DNA from: JBFXJF01 sp050175155 | Lineage (GTDB): Bacteria; Bacillota; Bacilli; Tepidibacillales; Tepidibacillaceae | Reading direction: 5' to 3' | Length of the DNA: 64,000 nt | NCBI GenBank assembly: GCA_050175155.1 | Contig: JBFXJF010000005.1 | Coordinates: 62,001-126,000, forward strand | Shown: piece after piece, positions 8,562 through 18,710 of the stretch | Layout of the letters: each line of letters begins with the position of its first letter | Position numbering within the stretch: position 1 is the stretch's first letter | Translations under genes and position numbers: made by a program | Notes under the pieces: generated by a model | The model's input: the letters and a program-made list of their open reading frames with translations, nothing else | Told to the model about the DNA's origin: nothing | Database searches by the model: none

Positions 8562-10040
8562 TTATTTTCCAGCACTCTTGTCAGGGTCCTTTGGAGATAA
8601 AATAGTTTGTCTTTTGTTTTTGTAAGGTACTGGTGACCTTACTAATATTTCTAATAAAGCGCTCCCGTTAAAAGGAACTAAAGGCCACAAATAAGGTGTA
8701 TCAAAAGATTTAGAGAAACCAAGTAAGAGTAACCAAGATAAAACTCCTATTACCAACCCCCACAACCCAAACAAAGAAACCATAGTCAATAAAAATAGTC
8801 TTATAATCCTATTTGCCAAACCAAGTTCATAACTAGGAGTGGCATAACTCCCAATAGTAGCAACAGCCAAATATAGGATAACTTCCTTTGTGAATAGTCC
8901 AACGTCAATCGCCATCTGACCTATAATTATTGCCGCTATTAACCCTAAAGCTGTTGTAAGTGATGAAGGTGTGTGAACAGCAGCCATTCTTAGTATGTCT
9001 AATCCTATTTCCGCCATAATAAACTGCCAAAACAGAGGGATTGCCCCTTCTTTATTTGGACCGATAAAAGATAAAAATTCTGATAATAATGACGGCTCAT
9101 TTGCAACTAATAACCATAACGGTAATAATATTATTGAAGTAATTATAGCGATAAATCTAATCCATCTTAGATAAGCCCCAATAATCGGCTTCTGTCGATA
9201 TTCTTCGGCGTGCTGAACATGATGAAAGAAAGTAGTTGGCGTAATCATTACACTTGGTGATGTATCAACATATATTAAAACGTGTCCTTCTAAAAGATGT
9301 ACACTTGCTACATCTGGTCTCTCTGTGTACCTAACCATCGGATAAGGATTCCAATGATTCGTAAATAAATATTCTTCTAAAGTCTTTTCTGCCATTGATA
9401 ACCCATCAACATCTATTTTTTCTAGCTTATCCTTAATCAGATTAATGAGATCAGGATTAGCTATATCTTCTAAATAAGCAATAGCTATATCCGTTTTCGA
9501 CCTTTCCCCAACCTGCATATATTCCATTCTTAGTGATGGATCACGCAATCTTCTTCTTGTTAAAGCAGTATTGAAAATTAAAGTTTCTACAAAACCATCT
9601 CTTGAACCCCTAACCACCCTTTCTAAATCTGGTTCTGCTGGCCCTCTGGCCGGATATGTTCTAGCATCAATTAATATTGCCTCTTTTTCACCATCGATAA
9701 AGAGTGCCAAGGGACCTGATAAAACCTGTGTTACTATATGTTTAAAATCACTAGAAGTATCTACCTCTAAATAACCTATATGTCGCTCTAATAGTTTTGT
9801 TAGAGTATTAGGAACTAACTCTTCCCTGGTAATTCTGCCCAAGTACACCATGATATAATTCATAATATCATCTTTTGCGAATCCATCTACAAAATAGAGT
9901 GCAAATTCCTTATCACCATAGTTTAGCTTACGGTAAATAACGTCAAAGTTATGATCTATTCCGAGTATTTGATTCATAACCTTTACGTTATCTTCTATTT
10001 TTCTGCTTATCTTTTTACCTTCTAGCTCAAGTAGAGTCAT
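8562..10040 (-). CDS. spoVAF: GerA-family spore protein, SpoVAF-like
   Basis: 492 residues, length of SpoVAF (about 493). The N-terminal two thirds form the soluble GerA A-subunit domains (DGFAKDDIMNYIM, TYPARGPAEPDLERVVRG, HVQHAEEYRQ); the rest holds about five membrane helices and ends in PLVPFNG...RSPVP, typical of the SpoVAF branch. It is an inner-spore-membrane protein linked to germination. An ATG at 10055 overlaps the stop of the upstream MFS gene, but only the ATG at 10040 has a ribosome site (GAGGT, 8 bases away). No GerAB/GerAC or other spoVA genes are adjacent, so this copy is outside its usual operon. Confidence 0.8.
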   Translation of the reverse strand: MTLLELEGKKISRKIEDNVKVMNQILGIDHNFDVIYRKLNYGDKEFALYFVDGFAKDDIMNYIMVYLGRITREELVPNTLTKLLERHIGYLEVDTSSDFKHIVTQVLSGPLALFIDGEKEAILIDARTYPARGPAEPDLERVVRGSRDGFVETLIFNTALTRRRLRDPSLRMEYMQVGERSKTDIAIAYLEDIANPDLINLIKDKLEKIDVDGLSMAEKTLEEYLFTNHWNPYPMVRYTERPDVASVHLLEGHVLIYVDTSPSVMITPTTFFHHVQHAEEYRQKPIIGAYLRWIRFIAIITSIILLPLWLLVANEPSLLSEFLSFIGPNKEGAIPLFWQFIMAEIGLDILRMAAVHTPSSLTTALGLIAAIIIGQMAIDVGLFTKEVILYLAVATIGSYATPSYELGLANRIIRLFLLTMVSLFGLWGLVIGVLSWLLLLGFSKSFDTPYLWPLVPFNGSALLEILVRSPVPYKNKRQTILSPKDPDKSAGK

Positions 10041-10051
10041 AAATATATACC

Positions 10052-11275
10052 TCATTCAAGGTTAATTGATTTTTTTACTACGACAGACTTCATAAAATAC
10101 CATGTAACAATTTGTAAGCTCCCAGAAAGTAGTAATAGGAACTTTAGCGATTCTACCCCGAATTTTTTTAAAGATAAAATAAAAATTAAAGTTATCACAA
10201 TTCTTCCTAAATTAAGACCTATCTCCCGTATTATTATGTATTCTCCACTTAATTTTGCTGAATTATTCGATTCACCAATTTTATCGAAAATTTTTGAAGT
10301 TAAGGGTATAAAGTATAACGGAGCGAAAATGCTTGTCCCTATGCCATAAATAAATAAGGTTACATAATTAACATTGACAACTAATGGAACAACTACTACC
10401 GCCATCATTATTGAGCCAATCATCATTGAAGAGTTACGCCAATTTCTTTTTATAAATTTCCCAACGAAATAATAAGTGATTAGTGCTACAAAAGAGACTA
10501 CTGTTGAGTAAGTACCTAAAATAAATTCATTATTTGAATATATATAGACAAGCAGTCCAATTAAGAAAAGGATTAATCCCTCCCTTCCCCCTTGTGCAGA
10601 TACTGCAATAACAATGCTTCTCCAATCGTGATCACTAACCGTTTGCTTAATTACATTAGTTATTTGGTAACCACCTAAAGATTGTCGTTTATAAATAAAA
10701 AAACTAGTTAATATTGCTAATAAAAATACAATTAATGATACAAAAAAAATTATTTTATACCCTGCAAAGCCAACCCGATTTATTATAATAATTCCAGCAA
10801 GAAAGGGTGCAACTATGCCGGCAAAGGAGGTTAATAATCCTTCCCAGCCGTTAAAAAAATCCCTATCCTCTGGTTCAGTTATTTCAAAATATAGTTGGTT
10901 AAAACTAAACCAATAAAAGCCCTGTCCAATTCCAATTAATATTCCTAACAATTCACTATTATTAGCAACCTTAACTCCAAGTAATAAAGCAACCAAATAA
11001 AATAATAATAAAAGACCTATCCCAACCCTTAATAAAATAACCCTGTCAATTACTTTGATTACTCTGCCCGCTACTATAAAAGTAACCATAATTGATAAGT
11101 ATTGAAAAAAATTAAACCATCCTAAAAGAATATAATCATTAGTAATCTTCCATAAATATACGTTAATAAAAGTATTAGATAAGGTAACTGCTACTGTGAA
11201 TAATGTACTAATTGTCAATAAGATTACTTTATTTCTATCTAGTGAGTTGGAGTGGCTAAAAGTTCTTCGCTTCAA
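10052..11275 (-). CDS. major facilitator superfamily transporter
   Basis: 407 residues with about twelve hydrophobic helices. Resembles the YqgE-type MFS proteins of Bacillus; substrate unknown. It lies directly upstream of spoVAF (11-bp gap to the chosen spoVAF start), so the two are probably cotranscribed. A conserved acidic loop, EPEDRDFFNGWEG (about residues 130-143), between helices 4 and 5 is a family trait. The pairing with spoVAF suggests a sporulation or germination role, which is inference. Confidence 0.75.
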   Translation of the reverse strand: MKRRTFSHSNSLDRNKVILLTISTLFTVAVTLSNTFINVYLWKITNDYILLGWFNFFQYLSIMVTFIVAGRVIKVIDRVILLRVGIGLLLLFYLVALLLGVKVANNSELLGILIGIGQGFYWFSFNQLYFEITEPEDRDFFNGWEGLLTSFAGIVAPFLAGIIIINRVGFAGYKIIFFVSLIVFLLAILTSFFIYKRQSLGGYQITNVIKQTVSDHDWRSIVIAVSAQGGREGLILFLIGLLVYIYSNNEFILGTYSTVVSFVALITYYFVGKFIKRNWRNSSMMIGSIMMAVVVVPLVVNVNYVTLFIYGIGTSIFAPLYFIPLTSKIFDKIGESNNSAKLSGEYIIIREIGLNLGRIVITLIFILSLKKFGVESLKFLLLLSGSLQIVTWYFMKSVVVKKSINLE

Positions 11276-11340
11276 TAATTATCACTCCTGAATAACATTT
11301 GTATTTGATTAAATCTTATTTATTATTTCCTTTTCATAAA

Positions 11341-11369
11341 AAAAAATGTCGGTTAATATAACCAACATC
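11341..11369 (-). terminator. intrinsic terminator after the DUF350 gene
   Basis: On the minus strand ATGTTGGTTA and TAACCGACAT pair (one G-U) around a TAT loop, followed by seven or more T. It ends the mutS2-DUF350 transcript. Confidence 0.85.
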
Positions 11370-11427
11370 AGATTTAAAAAATTTTTATTTTAAGATTGCC
11401 AAAAGCATTTTTACTCTAAAACGCAGA

Positions 11428-11832
11428 TTATGCTATACTTACTCCTATTACAAGTGCTAATGAGATCGAAATTATAAAGGAGATTAGCCCCACTGCACGA
11501 TTGTCATTTGAAATCTCATCATCCACCTTGAATTTTGGTGTTAAAAACTCAAATAAATAATAAACTATAAGCTGTAGGACCGATCCATAAGTTCCCCAAA
11601 TAAAAATCTCCCAAAGAGAATCATTACTATTTATTGAGAAAGCTAAAATGATACCGATTGCAAGAATCTTTCCCCCTGTTGCTAATGCAACTGAAAGATT
11701 ACCATTTTTTATCTCTTCCCAATCATTATATTTTGTTACTAACTCAAAAATCGCTAAAAAAACCACTATAGCAACTACAGCTAAAACAAAATATGCTGCA
11801 CTTATAACGTAAACATTATCCCATATAGTCAT
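11428..11832 (-). CDS. DUF350 membrane protein (YshE-like)
   Basis: 134 residues with four hydrophobic helices and a short charged linker (TKYNDWEEIKNG); DUF350 family. Function not established; integral membrane. The start lies 13 bp after the mutS2 stop with AGGGGTG as ribosome site, so translation with mutS2 is likely. B. subtilis has the same mutS2-yshE neighbourhood. Confidence 0.8.
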   Translation of the reverse strand: MTIWDNVYVISAAYFVLAVVAIVVFLAIFELVTKYNDWEEIKNGNLSVALATGGKILAIGIILAFSINSNDSLWEIFIWGTYGSVLQLIVYYLFEFLTPKFKVDDEISNDNRAVGLISFIISISLALVIGVSIA

Positions 11833-11845
11833 CCGTTCACCCCTA

Positions 11846-14191
11846 TTACTTCAATTCAATAATTGTTACTCCACTTCCACCCTCACCATACTGACCGGTT
11901 CTTGTTTGTTTAACGTAAGTGTGTTTCCGCAAAAAGTCTTGAAGCCCTGCTCGCAGTACTCCTGTACCTTTACCATGAATGATTGATACCTGATGATATC
12001 CTTGTAAAAAAACTTCGTCTAGATAACGGTCAATTTCCATCATTGCCTCTTCTATATTTTTACCACGGACATCCAATTCAAGTTTTACATCTAGATCTCT
12101 TTTAATTCCAGTAATATTTACTTCTTTTTCTTTCTTCTTTTTTTCTATCACTTCTAATCCAGATTCCTCAACCTTTATTTTAACAATACCTATTTGAATT
12201 AAATATTCATTTTCCTTAATTTTTTCTAATACAGTTCCAGTTTGACCATAACTAAGGACTTTTACATCATTGCCAACCTCAATCTTACTTTCTTTATTTT
12301 GTTTTTTAATTAATGGTTTATCTATTGTTGGAATTGTATCCTCTAGTTGTTTTTTTAATTCAATCAAGCGGTGTTCTTTTATTCCGGTCTGTTCCTCTTT
12401 AGCAAGTTTACGTAGTTCTTTAATTACTTCTTCTGCTTCTAGTCTTGCTTTCTTAACTATTTTTTCAGCATTTCCTTTAGCTTCTTCTAATATAAGATAA
12501 CGCTCCCTCTCTAATAAAACTAACTTTTCTTCTAATTCCCTATTCAAATGTTGAATATTCTTACGAATTTCTTCCGCTTGAAGACGCTCGTTTTCTGTAG
12601 TTGAACGATTTTTTTCTAATAAGGCAATCATTGACTCTACTTGTTGATCGTCTTCATTAATCTGCTGTCTTGCAAAATCAATAATTTCCTGTGCTAATCC
12701 TAATCTTCGAGCAATTGAAAAAGCATTGCTTCTTCCTGGTACTCCTATTAGTAAACGAAATGTAGGTCTTAAAGTTTCTACGTTAAATTCCACACTAGCA
12801 TTAACTACATCTCTATGATTATAAGCGTATGCTTTTAATTCACTGTAATGGGTTGTTGCTATTACCTTCGCTCCAATTTCTCTAATTTTCTCGAGAATTG
12901 CGATAGCTAAAGCAGCACCTTCAGTAGGATCAGTGCCAGCGCCTAATTCATCCAATAAAACTAAACTGTCATTGCCAATTTCATATAGAATATTAATAAT
13001 ATTGGTTAGATGCCCTGAAAAAGTACTTAGACTTTGCTCTATACTCTGTTCATCCCCAATATCCACAAAAACCGAAGAAAAAATACTAATTTCACTTTCT
13101 TCCTCGACCGGAATATGCAAGCCTGACATTGCCATTATTGTTAATAAGCCTACTGTTTTTAAAGATACGGTTTTACCACCAGTATTAGGACCTGTAATTA
13201 AAACAGTATCAAAGTCTTTACCCATATTAAAGTCAATCGCAACCACTTGATCGATTGGTATTAAAGGATGTCTCGCTTTTTTAAGATTAATATAACCTCT
13301 GTCGTTTAATATAGGTTTGACGGCCTTCATCTCAACGGCAAGTTCTGCCTTAGCGTGAATGAAATCAATAATACTTAGTTTTTCTATATTTACCGTTAAT
13401 GACTCTACTTCCTCCATTACTACACTACTTAAAATTCTTAATATTTTTTCTATCTCTTTCTCTTCTTTAATTAAAGCCTCTTTTAATTGATTATTTGCTT
13501 GTACAACAGCTTCTGGCTCAATAAAAAGTGTAGCCCCAGATCCTGATTGATCATGGATCATACCACCGAAGGCCGATTTATACTCTTGCTTAACGGGGAT
13601 AACGTATCTTCCATTTCTGATGGTTACAATTGGATCTTGCAGCATCTTAATATTTTTGGAATTTCTTATTATACTTTCTAACTTATCCTTTATTCTTTTC
13701 TCAAAAATTTTAATTTGTTGCCTAATAGATCTCAATTCAGAACTTGCAGAATCAACGACTTCTCCTTGTTCATTAATACAAAAATTTATTTTATCTTCTA
13801 TATCTTTTAAATCCTCGATCTGATTAACATGTGCCGCTAAAATAGGCAATGCTTCCTTATCCGCCAAATTAAGAATAAACCTTTTCAATTTTCTTCCCGC
13901 ATAAATAGTATTAGATACTGCTATTAACTGCTCAATAGTCAAATCTCCACCAACTCTTAGTCTTGCGAGAGCTGATCTAATATCTTTTATTCCTCCCAGT
14001 GGCATGCTCCCCTTTAATCTTATCACCTCGAAGGCTTCAAAGGTTTCTTCTTGTAATTCTTTTACGGCATGCAAATAATTGCTAGGTAATAAGTTGTTCG
14101 CAAGCTCTTTTCCCATAATTGTTGAGGCTTTTGTCTCCAACATATCTATTATTTTAGGGAATTCTAAAGCTTTCAATCCCCGAATATTCAC
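11846..14191 (-). CDS. mutS2: endonuclease MutS2
   Basis: 781 residues (family about 785). MutS-like protein that lacks the mismatch-recognition domain; acts on branched DNA and, in Bacillus, on collided ribosomes. Visible: core and clamp helices, Walker A GPNTGGKTVSLKT (about residue 335), Walker B LVLLDELGAGTDPTEG, a long coiled coil (about 510-620), and the C-terminal Smr nuclease domain (ELDVRGKNIEEA, IIHGKGTGVL). The GTG at 14191 is chosen because AAAGGAGG lies 7 bases upstream; an in-frame ATG at 14221 lacks a ribosome site. Confidence 0.96.
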   Translation of the reverse strand: MNIRGLKALEFPKIIDMLETKASTIMGKELANNLLPSNYLHAVKELQEETFEAFEVIRLKGSMPLGGIKDIRSALARLRVGGDLTIEQLIAVSNTIYAGRKLKRFILNLADKEALPILAAHVNQIEDLKDIEDKINFCINEQGEVVDSASSELRSIRQQIKIFEKRIKDKLESIIRNSKNIKMLQDPIVTIRNGRYVIPVKQEYKSAFGGMIHDQSGSGATLFIEPEAVVQANNQLKEALIKEEKEIEKILRILSSVVMEEVESLTVNIEKLSIIDFIHAKAELAVEMKAVKPILNDRGYINLKKARHPLIPIDQVVAIDFNMGKDFDTVLITGPNTGGKTVSLKTVGLLTIMAMSGLHIPVEEESEISIFSSVFVDIGDEQSIEQSLSTFSGHLTNIINILYEIGNDSLVLLDELGAGTDPTEGAALAIAILEKIREIGAKVIATTHYSELKAYAYNHRDVVNASVEFNVETLRPTFRLLIGVPGRSNAFSIARRLGLAQEIIDFARQQINEDDQQVESMIALLEKNRSTTENERLQAEEIRKNIQHLNRELEEKLVLLERERYLILEEAKGNAEKIVKKARLEAEEVIKELRKLAKEEQTGIKEHRLIELKKQLEDTIPTIDKPLIKKQNKESKIEVGNDVKVLSYGQTGTVLEKIKENEYLIQIGIVKIKVEESGLEVIEKKKKEKEVNITGIKRDLDVKLELDVRGKNIEEAMMEIDRYLDEVFLQGYHQVSIIHGKGTGVLRAGLQDFLRKHTYVKQTRTGQYGEGGSGVTIIELK

Positions 14192-14223
14192 GAAAAATCC
14201 TCCTTTTAAACTAGTTAACAATT

Positions 14224-14252
14224 ATTATACATTCAATTCTATGATAGGTAAA
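14224..14252 (-). promoter_or_regulatory. sigma-A promoter of mutS2
   Basis: TTTACC (14247-14252) and TATAAT (14224-14229) on the minus strand, spacer 17 bp. It lies back to back with the exporter promoter at 14258-14286. Confidence 0.65.
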
Positions 14253-14257
14253 ATATC

Positions 14258-14286
14258 TTTACATAACTAATAAAGCCATGTATAAT
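14258..14286 (+). promoter_or_regulatory. sigma-A promoter of the ABC exporter pair
   Basis: TTTACA (14258-14263) and TATAAT (14281-14286), spacer 17 bp, about 40 bp before the first exporter gene. Confidence 0.7.
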
Positions 14287-14328
14287 TTTACTGATTAATT
14301 TTCGGATTTTAAAAGGGAAGTAATTATA

Positions 14329-16089
14329 ATGAGTGTTTTTAAAGACCTTCTATGGTTTTTTAAATTAGAGCGAAAAAGTTATATTATTGGAATATTGGTG
14401 TTAATAATTGTAGCAACCATAATTATATTTCCACCTTATGCAGTGGGTATTGTTGTTGACCATATTATAGATGGTACATTAACAGAAACAATACTGCTAA
14501 ACTGGATTTTACTAATTATGCTAAGTGCTATTTTGTTATATATCCTAAGATATGTTTGGCGCATTATGATTTATAGTGCTGCCGCTAGACTTTCCAGAAT
14601 TTTAAGAAACAAATTATACAAACATTTCACAGAACAATCCCCTAGTTTTTACAATCAGCAAAGAATTGGGGATCTAATGGCTCATGCGACTAATGATATT
14701 CAAGCAGTTGAGGTAACTGCTGGAGATGGTATCCTTACGTTAATAGATTCAATAACTTTGGGTAGTATTGTAATTATTCTTATGTCTACAACTATAAGTT
14801 GGGAATTAACTTTAATATGCTTATTGCCAATGCCTTTTATGGCTTTAACTACTAGTTATTATGGTAATTTAATTCATAAACGTTTTTACAAGGCTCAGGC
14901 CGCTTTTTCTAATCTTAATGACAAGGTACAAGAAAGCATTTCAGGTATGCGTGTTATCAAATCTTTTGGAAAAGAGTCATCAGAACAAAATGACTTTAGC
15001 CTTAAATCGATTGACACTGTTAATAAAAATATTGCCGTAGCGAAAGTAGATGCGCTCTTTGATCCAACTATTACATTTATTGTTGGAATCTCTTATTTTT
15101 TAGCGATAGGATTTGGGGCAAGATACGTAGTTCTTGACGAGTTAACAATAGGTAAATTAACAACCTTTGTTATGTACCTAGGTAAATTAATCTGGCCAAT
15201 GTTAGCTTTTGGTTATTTATTTAATATTGTAGAGCGGGGACGAGCCTCTTATGATCGTATTAATATTCTATTAAATACTAAACCAGAGATTATTAATAAA
15301 GAATCTGCTTTAGAAGATATTCCTAAAGGAAACATAAAGTTTGAAATCAACTCTTTTACCTATCCTGGTAAAACCTATCCCACTATTAAAAATATTAATT
15401 TCACAATTAATAAAGGACAAACATTAGGTATAATTGGAAAAACAGGCAGTGGTAAAACAACTTTATTACGCCTATTACTTCGTGAATTTGATCTAGATGA
15501 TGGTCAGATTTCAATTGGTGATAAATCAATATATGACTATACATTAAACTCCCTGCGTTCTGCAATGAGTTATGTTCCACAGGAGCATTTTTTGTTTTCG
15601 ACGACTGTAGCTGAAAATATAGCTTTTGCTAAGCCAAGTGCTTCTCTTGAAGAAATCCAATCGGTTGCTAAATTGGCCGACGTTCATACAGATATTATTA
15701 ACTTTAATAATGGTTATGGAACGATAATCGGGGAAAGAGGTACAACCCTTTCCGGAGGACAAAAACAAAGAATATCCATAGCACGGGCTTTTTTGATTAA
15801 TTCAGATATATTAATCCTAGATGATGCGTTATCAGCAGTTGATGCCAAAACGGAGGAAACGATTTTACTGGAATTACAAAAAAATAGACTTAACAAAACA
15901 ACTCTAATTGCTACACATAGGATTAGTTCTATCCAGCACGCTGATTTAATTATTGTTCTTGACAATGGAGAGATAGTAGATTCTGGAACTCATGAGGAAC
16001 TAATTAGAAATGACAATTGGTATAAGGAGATATTTAGACGCCAACAGCTTGAAAACCTTGTAGAACTTGGTGGTGTCTCAAATGAATAA
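14329..16089 (+). CDS. ABC exporter half-transporter, degenerate-site subunit (YheI-like)
   Basis: 586 residues: six membrane helices, then an ATPase domain. Walker A GKTGSGKTT (about 371), signature LSGGQKQRIS, Walker B LILDDALSAVD, H-loop THRI. The residue after Walker B is Asp rather than the catalytic Glu, the mark of the degenerate site in heterodimeric exporters. The partner overlaps by 8 bp and has the normal Glu. Like B. subtilis YheI (585 aa), which pairs with YheH in drug efflux; the substrate is unproven. Confidence 0.88.
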   Translation: MSVFKDLLWFFKLERKSYIIGILVLIIVATIIIFPPYAVGIVVDHIIDGTLTETILLNWILLIMLSAILLYILRYVWRIMIYSAAARLSRILRNKLYKHFTEQSPSFYNQQRIGDLMAHATNDIQAVEVTAGDGILTLIDSITLGSIVIILMSTTISWELTLICLLPMPFMALTTSYYGNLIHKRFYKAQAAFSNLNDKVQESISGMRVIKSFGKESSEQNDFSLKSIDTVNKNIAVAKVDALFDPTITFIVGISYFLAIGFGARYVVLDELTIGKLTTFVMYLGKLIWPMLAFGYLFNIVERGRASYDRINILLNTKPEIINKESALEDIPKGNIKFEINSFTYPGKTYPTIKNINFTINKGQTLGIIGKTGSGKTTLLRLLLREFDLDDGQISIGDKSIYDYTLNSLRSAMSYVPQEHFLFSTTVAENIAFAKPSASLEEIQSVAKLADVHTDIINFNNGYGTIIGERGTTLSGGQKQRISIARAFLINSDILILDDALSAVDAKTEETILLELQKNRLNKTTLIATHRISSIQHADLIIVLDNGEIVDSGTHEELIRNDNWYKEIFRRQQLENLVELGGVSNE

Positions 16090-17845
16090 ACAAAGTACAC
16101 TAAAGAGACTTTTACTATACACTAAACCACACACTAAACAGCTACTCTTAAGTTTTTTTATTTTAATGTTAGCCACTGGTGCTGATGTAATCAGTCCTCT
16201 TCTTGTTAAGATATTTATTGACGATTTTTTAATACCTAGAATTTTTGATTGGACCTCAATTTTTATTTTAGCATTAAGTTATTTATTATTACTTATAGCC
16301 TCAACAGTCTTAAATTATTTTCAATTACTGTTTTTTCAAACAACTGCACTGAAAATTATTCATCAAATACGTGTTGATGTTTTTAGTAAGGTTCAAAGAC
16401 TTGGTTTATCCTTTTTTGATAAGACCCCGGCTGGAAGCCTAATTTCAAGGATAACAAATGATACAGAAGCAATAAAAGACCTCTTTATAACTGTATTATC
16501 TACATTTGTACAAAACATTGTTTTTATAGTAGGTATATTAATCGCAATGCTTTATTTAAATATAAAATTAACTCTTCTATATATAATATTATTACCTATA
16601 ATTTTTATCATAATTAAATCCTATCAATATTTTAGCTCAAAGGTATTTCACCTTTCGCGAAAAAAACTTAGTCAATTAAATACTAAATTAAACGAGTCTT
16701 TACAGGGTATGAATATTATTCAAGCTATGAGACAAGAGAAAAGATTTAGAAATGATTTTTCTAAGACTAATGACGAGTTTTATCAGGCAAGTGTTAAGCA
16801 AGTTAAAATCAACGCATTACTAGCGAGAACTGCGGTAGACTTTATATATTTAGTAGCGCTATGCTTAATTCTTGGTTTCTTTGGTATTAAATCTTTTGAT
16901 AATGTTTTAGAGATTGGAATGGTTTATGCATTCATCAACTATCTCGATCGATTTTTTGAGCCGATTAATACTATAATGATGCGTTTAGGGCAATTTCAGC
17001 AAGCTATTGTTGCATCGGAGAGAGTTTTCGAACTACTAGATGAAGAGGATTTGGCACCTATAAAATTAGGGAATGAATTCCCTACTATAGAAAAAGGTCT
17101 TATTGAATTCAAAAATGTGAGCTTTTCATACGACGGTAAAGTCGATGTCTTGAGAAATATATCATTTACTGCAAAGCCTGGCGAAACAGTCGCTCTTGTT
17201 GGACAAACGGGAAGCGGGAAAAGTTCAATTAGTAATTTACTAGTCAGATTTTATCCACTTAAACATGGTGAAATATTAATAGACGGTATACCTTTGCAAT
17301 TCTATGAAACCGATGAACTAAGAAGCAAGATAGGGCTTGTCCTACAAGATGCTTTTCTTTTCTCTGGAGATATAAAACATAACATTCGCCTAAATAATGA
17401 GAACATAAATGATTTGGATATTACTACAGCAGCAAAATTTGTCCAAGCAGATACTTTCATCGAAAAACTGCCTTTGGGTTACAATGAACCTGTTAGTGAA
17501 CGTGGTGCTACCTTTTCTAGTGGTCAAAGACAATTAATTTCCTTTGCAAGAACAATGGCAATTAACCCTAATATTTTAGTTCTTGATGAAGCAACTGCTA
17601 GTATAGATTCCGAAACGGAAGAATTGATTCAACTCGCACTTAAAAAAATGCGCACTGGCAGAACAACAATAGCAATAGCCCATAGATTATCAACTATTTA
17701 TGATGCTAATCTTATTCTTGTCCTCCATCGAGGAGAGATTGTAGATCGTGGCACACACCAAGAATTACTAAGAAATAAAGGACTATATTTCAATATGTAT
17801 TTATTACAACAGGGTGTTAACGGCGGAAACGCACCCGCCTTGTAA
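16082..17845 (+). CDS. ABC exporter half-transporter, catalytic-site subunit (YheH-like)
   Basis: 587 residues: six helices plus ATPase. Walker A GQTGSGKSS, signature FSSGQRQLIS (SSGQ rather than SGGQ), Walker B LVLDEATASID with the catalytic Glu, H-loop AHRL. The ATG at 16082 is preferred over an upstream in-frame TTG (16067): GGTGGTG lies at the right distance and the resulting ATGAATAA overlap with the first gene gives translational coupling. Forms a heterodimer with the preceding gene product. Confidence 0.88.
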   Translation: MNKQSTLKRLLLYTKPHTKQLLLSFFILMLATGADVISPLLVKIFIDDFLIPRIFDWTSIFILALSYLLLLIASTVLNYFQLLFFQTTALKIIHQIRVDVFSKVQRLGLSFFDKTPAGSLISRITNDTEAIKDLFITVLSTFVQNIVFIVGILIAMLYLNIKLTLLYIILLPIIFIIIKSYQYFSSKVFHLSRKKLSQLNTKLNESLQGMNIIQAMRQEKRFRNDFSKTNDEFYQASVKQVKINALLARTAVDFIYLVALCLILGFFGIKSFDNVLEIGMVYAFINYLDRFFEPINTIMMRLGQFQQAIVASERVFELLDEEDLAPIKLGNEFPTIEKGLIEFKNVSFSYDGKVDVLRNISFTAKPGETVALVGQTGSGKSSISNLLVRFYPLKHGEILIDGIPLQFYETDELRSKIGLVLQDAFLFSGDIKHNIRLNNENINDLDITTAAKFVQADTFIEKLPLGYNEPVSERGATFSSGQRQLISFARTMAINPNILVLDEATASIDSETEELIQLALKKMRTGRTTIAIAHRLSTIYDANLILVLHRGEIVDRGTHQELLRNKGLYFNMYLLQQGVNGGNAPAL

Positions 17846-17857
17846 GATTCGCTATTC

Positions 17858-18400
17858 TTAAATTTGTGTTGAGTCCCATAGCGAAAATATCTTTTCTGTA
17901 AGATTAGGTGTAAATTCTAAGATACTATTTGAAATGATCGAACCATCAATATATGTCTGCATGCTAGCCCAAGGCATTATAGAAATAAAGTTTACAAGAA
18001 GAATAACTATTATCAATGATTCTACTAGCCCAATAAGCGCCCCCGAGGTACGATTAATAATTGCTAGACCTGGTATTCTTACTACTTGTTCTAAAATTAC
18101 TAAAATAATTGCTAATAAAATCTTAACGCCAATAAAAATTAATATAAAAGCTATAGCATTATAGAACATATCCTGCCAATTAAAAAATTCAGAAAACATA
18201 TATAAAGACGATGTTTCAAAGCTAGGTAAAGGTATTACTGCTTCAAGATATGGTGATAAAGTCCAATAATATTTATAAGCTACAATGAGAGCAACTATAT
18301 AACCAAAGAAATTAATTATCTGTTTTACCAGCCCTGCTTGATAACCTTTAAGAATAAACAATATTACAACAACAATTATTATAATGTCCAAAATATTCAT
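17858..18400 (-). CDS. cvpA: CvpA-family membrane protein
   Basis: 180 residues, four hydrophobic helices (first: ILDIIIIVVVILFILKGYQAG). CvpA/YshB family; in Bacillus it follows zapA, as here. Role poorly defined (colicin V production in E. coli). GAGGAAA precedes the ATG; the start is 9 bp after the zapA stop. Convergent with the exporter, only 12 bp apart. Confidence 0.85.
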   Translation of the reverse strand: MNILDIIIIVVVILFILKGYQAGLVKQIINFFGYIVALIVAYKYYWTLSPYLEAVIPLPSFETSSLYMFSEFFNWQDMFYNAIAFILIFIGVKILLAIILVILEQVVRIPGLAIINRTSGALIGLVESLIIVILLVNFISIMPWASMQTYIDGSIISNSILEFTPNLTEKIFSLWDSTQI

Positions 18401-18409
18401 TAAATTTCC

Positions 18410-18664
18410 TCATTTCTCTTCAAAAAGCTTTAATAGTTCATCATATTCATGCTTTAACTGAAAATATTCATCGGAAATATTAATTGCTGTTAGTACAGCA
18501 ATTTTTTTTGAGTCTAACTGAGGGTAGGCTTGTGAAATCTTATTCATTATATCATCTACGTGTGCGGCTACTGTTCTAAGGTAATTATGCCCTTTATCAT
18601 CAATAATCTTATATTCTTGACCTTGTATTATAACAGATAAACTACTCTTACGATCTTCGTTCAC
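18410..18664 (-). CDS. zapA: cell division protein ZapA
   Basis: 84 residues: N-terminal beta strands (SLSVIIQGQEYKII), then helices (YLRTVAAHVDDIMNKI) ending in a coiled coil. Binds and cross-links FtsZ at the division ring. GTG start with AAAGG upstream. Followed directly by cvpA. The rnhC gene that usually sits between zapA and pheT in Bacillus is missing here. Confidence 0.88.
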   Translation of the reverse strand: MNEDRKSSLSVIIQGQEYKIIDDKGHNYLRTVAAHVDDIMNKISQAYPQLDSKKIAVLTAINISDEYFQLKHEYDELLKLFEEK

Positions 18665-18710
18665 TAAAGATCAACCTTTCTAATCTGCATTATACTTCCT
18701 AATATAGTGT

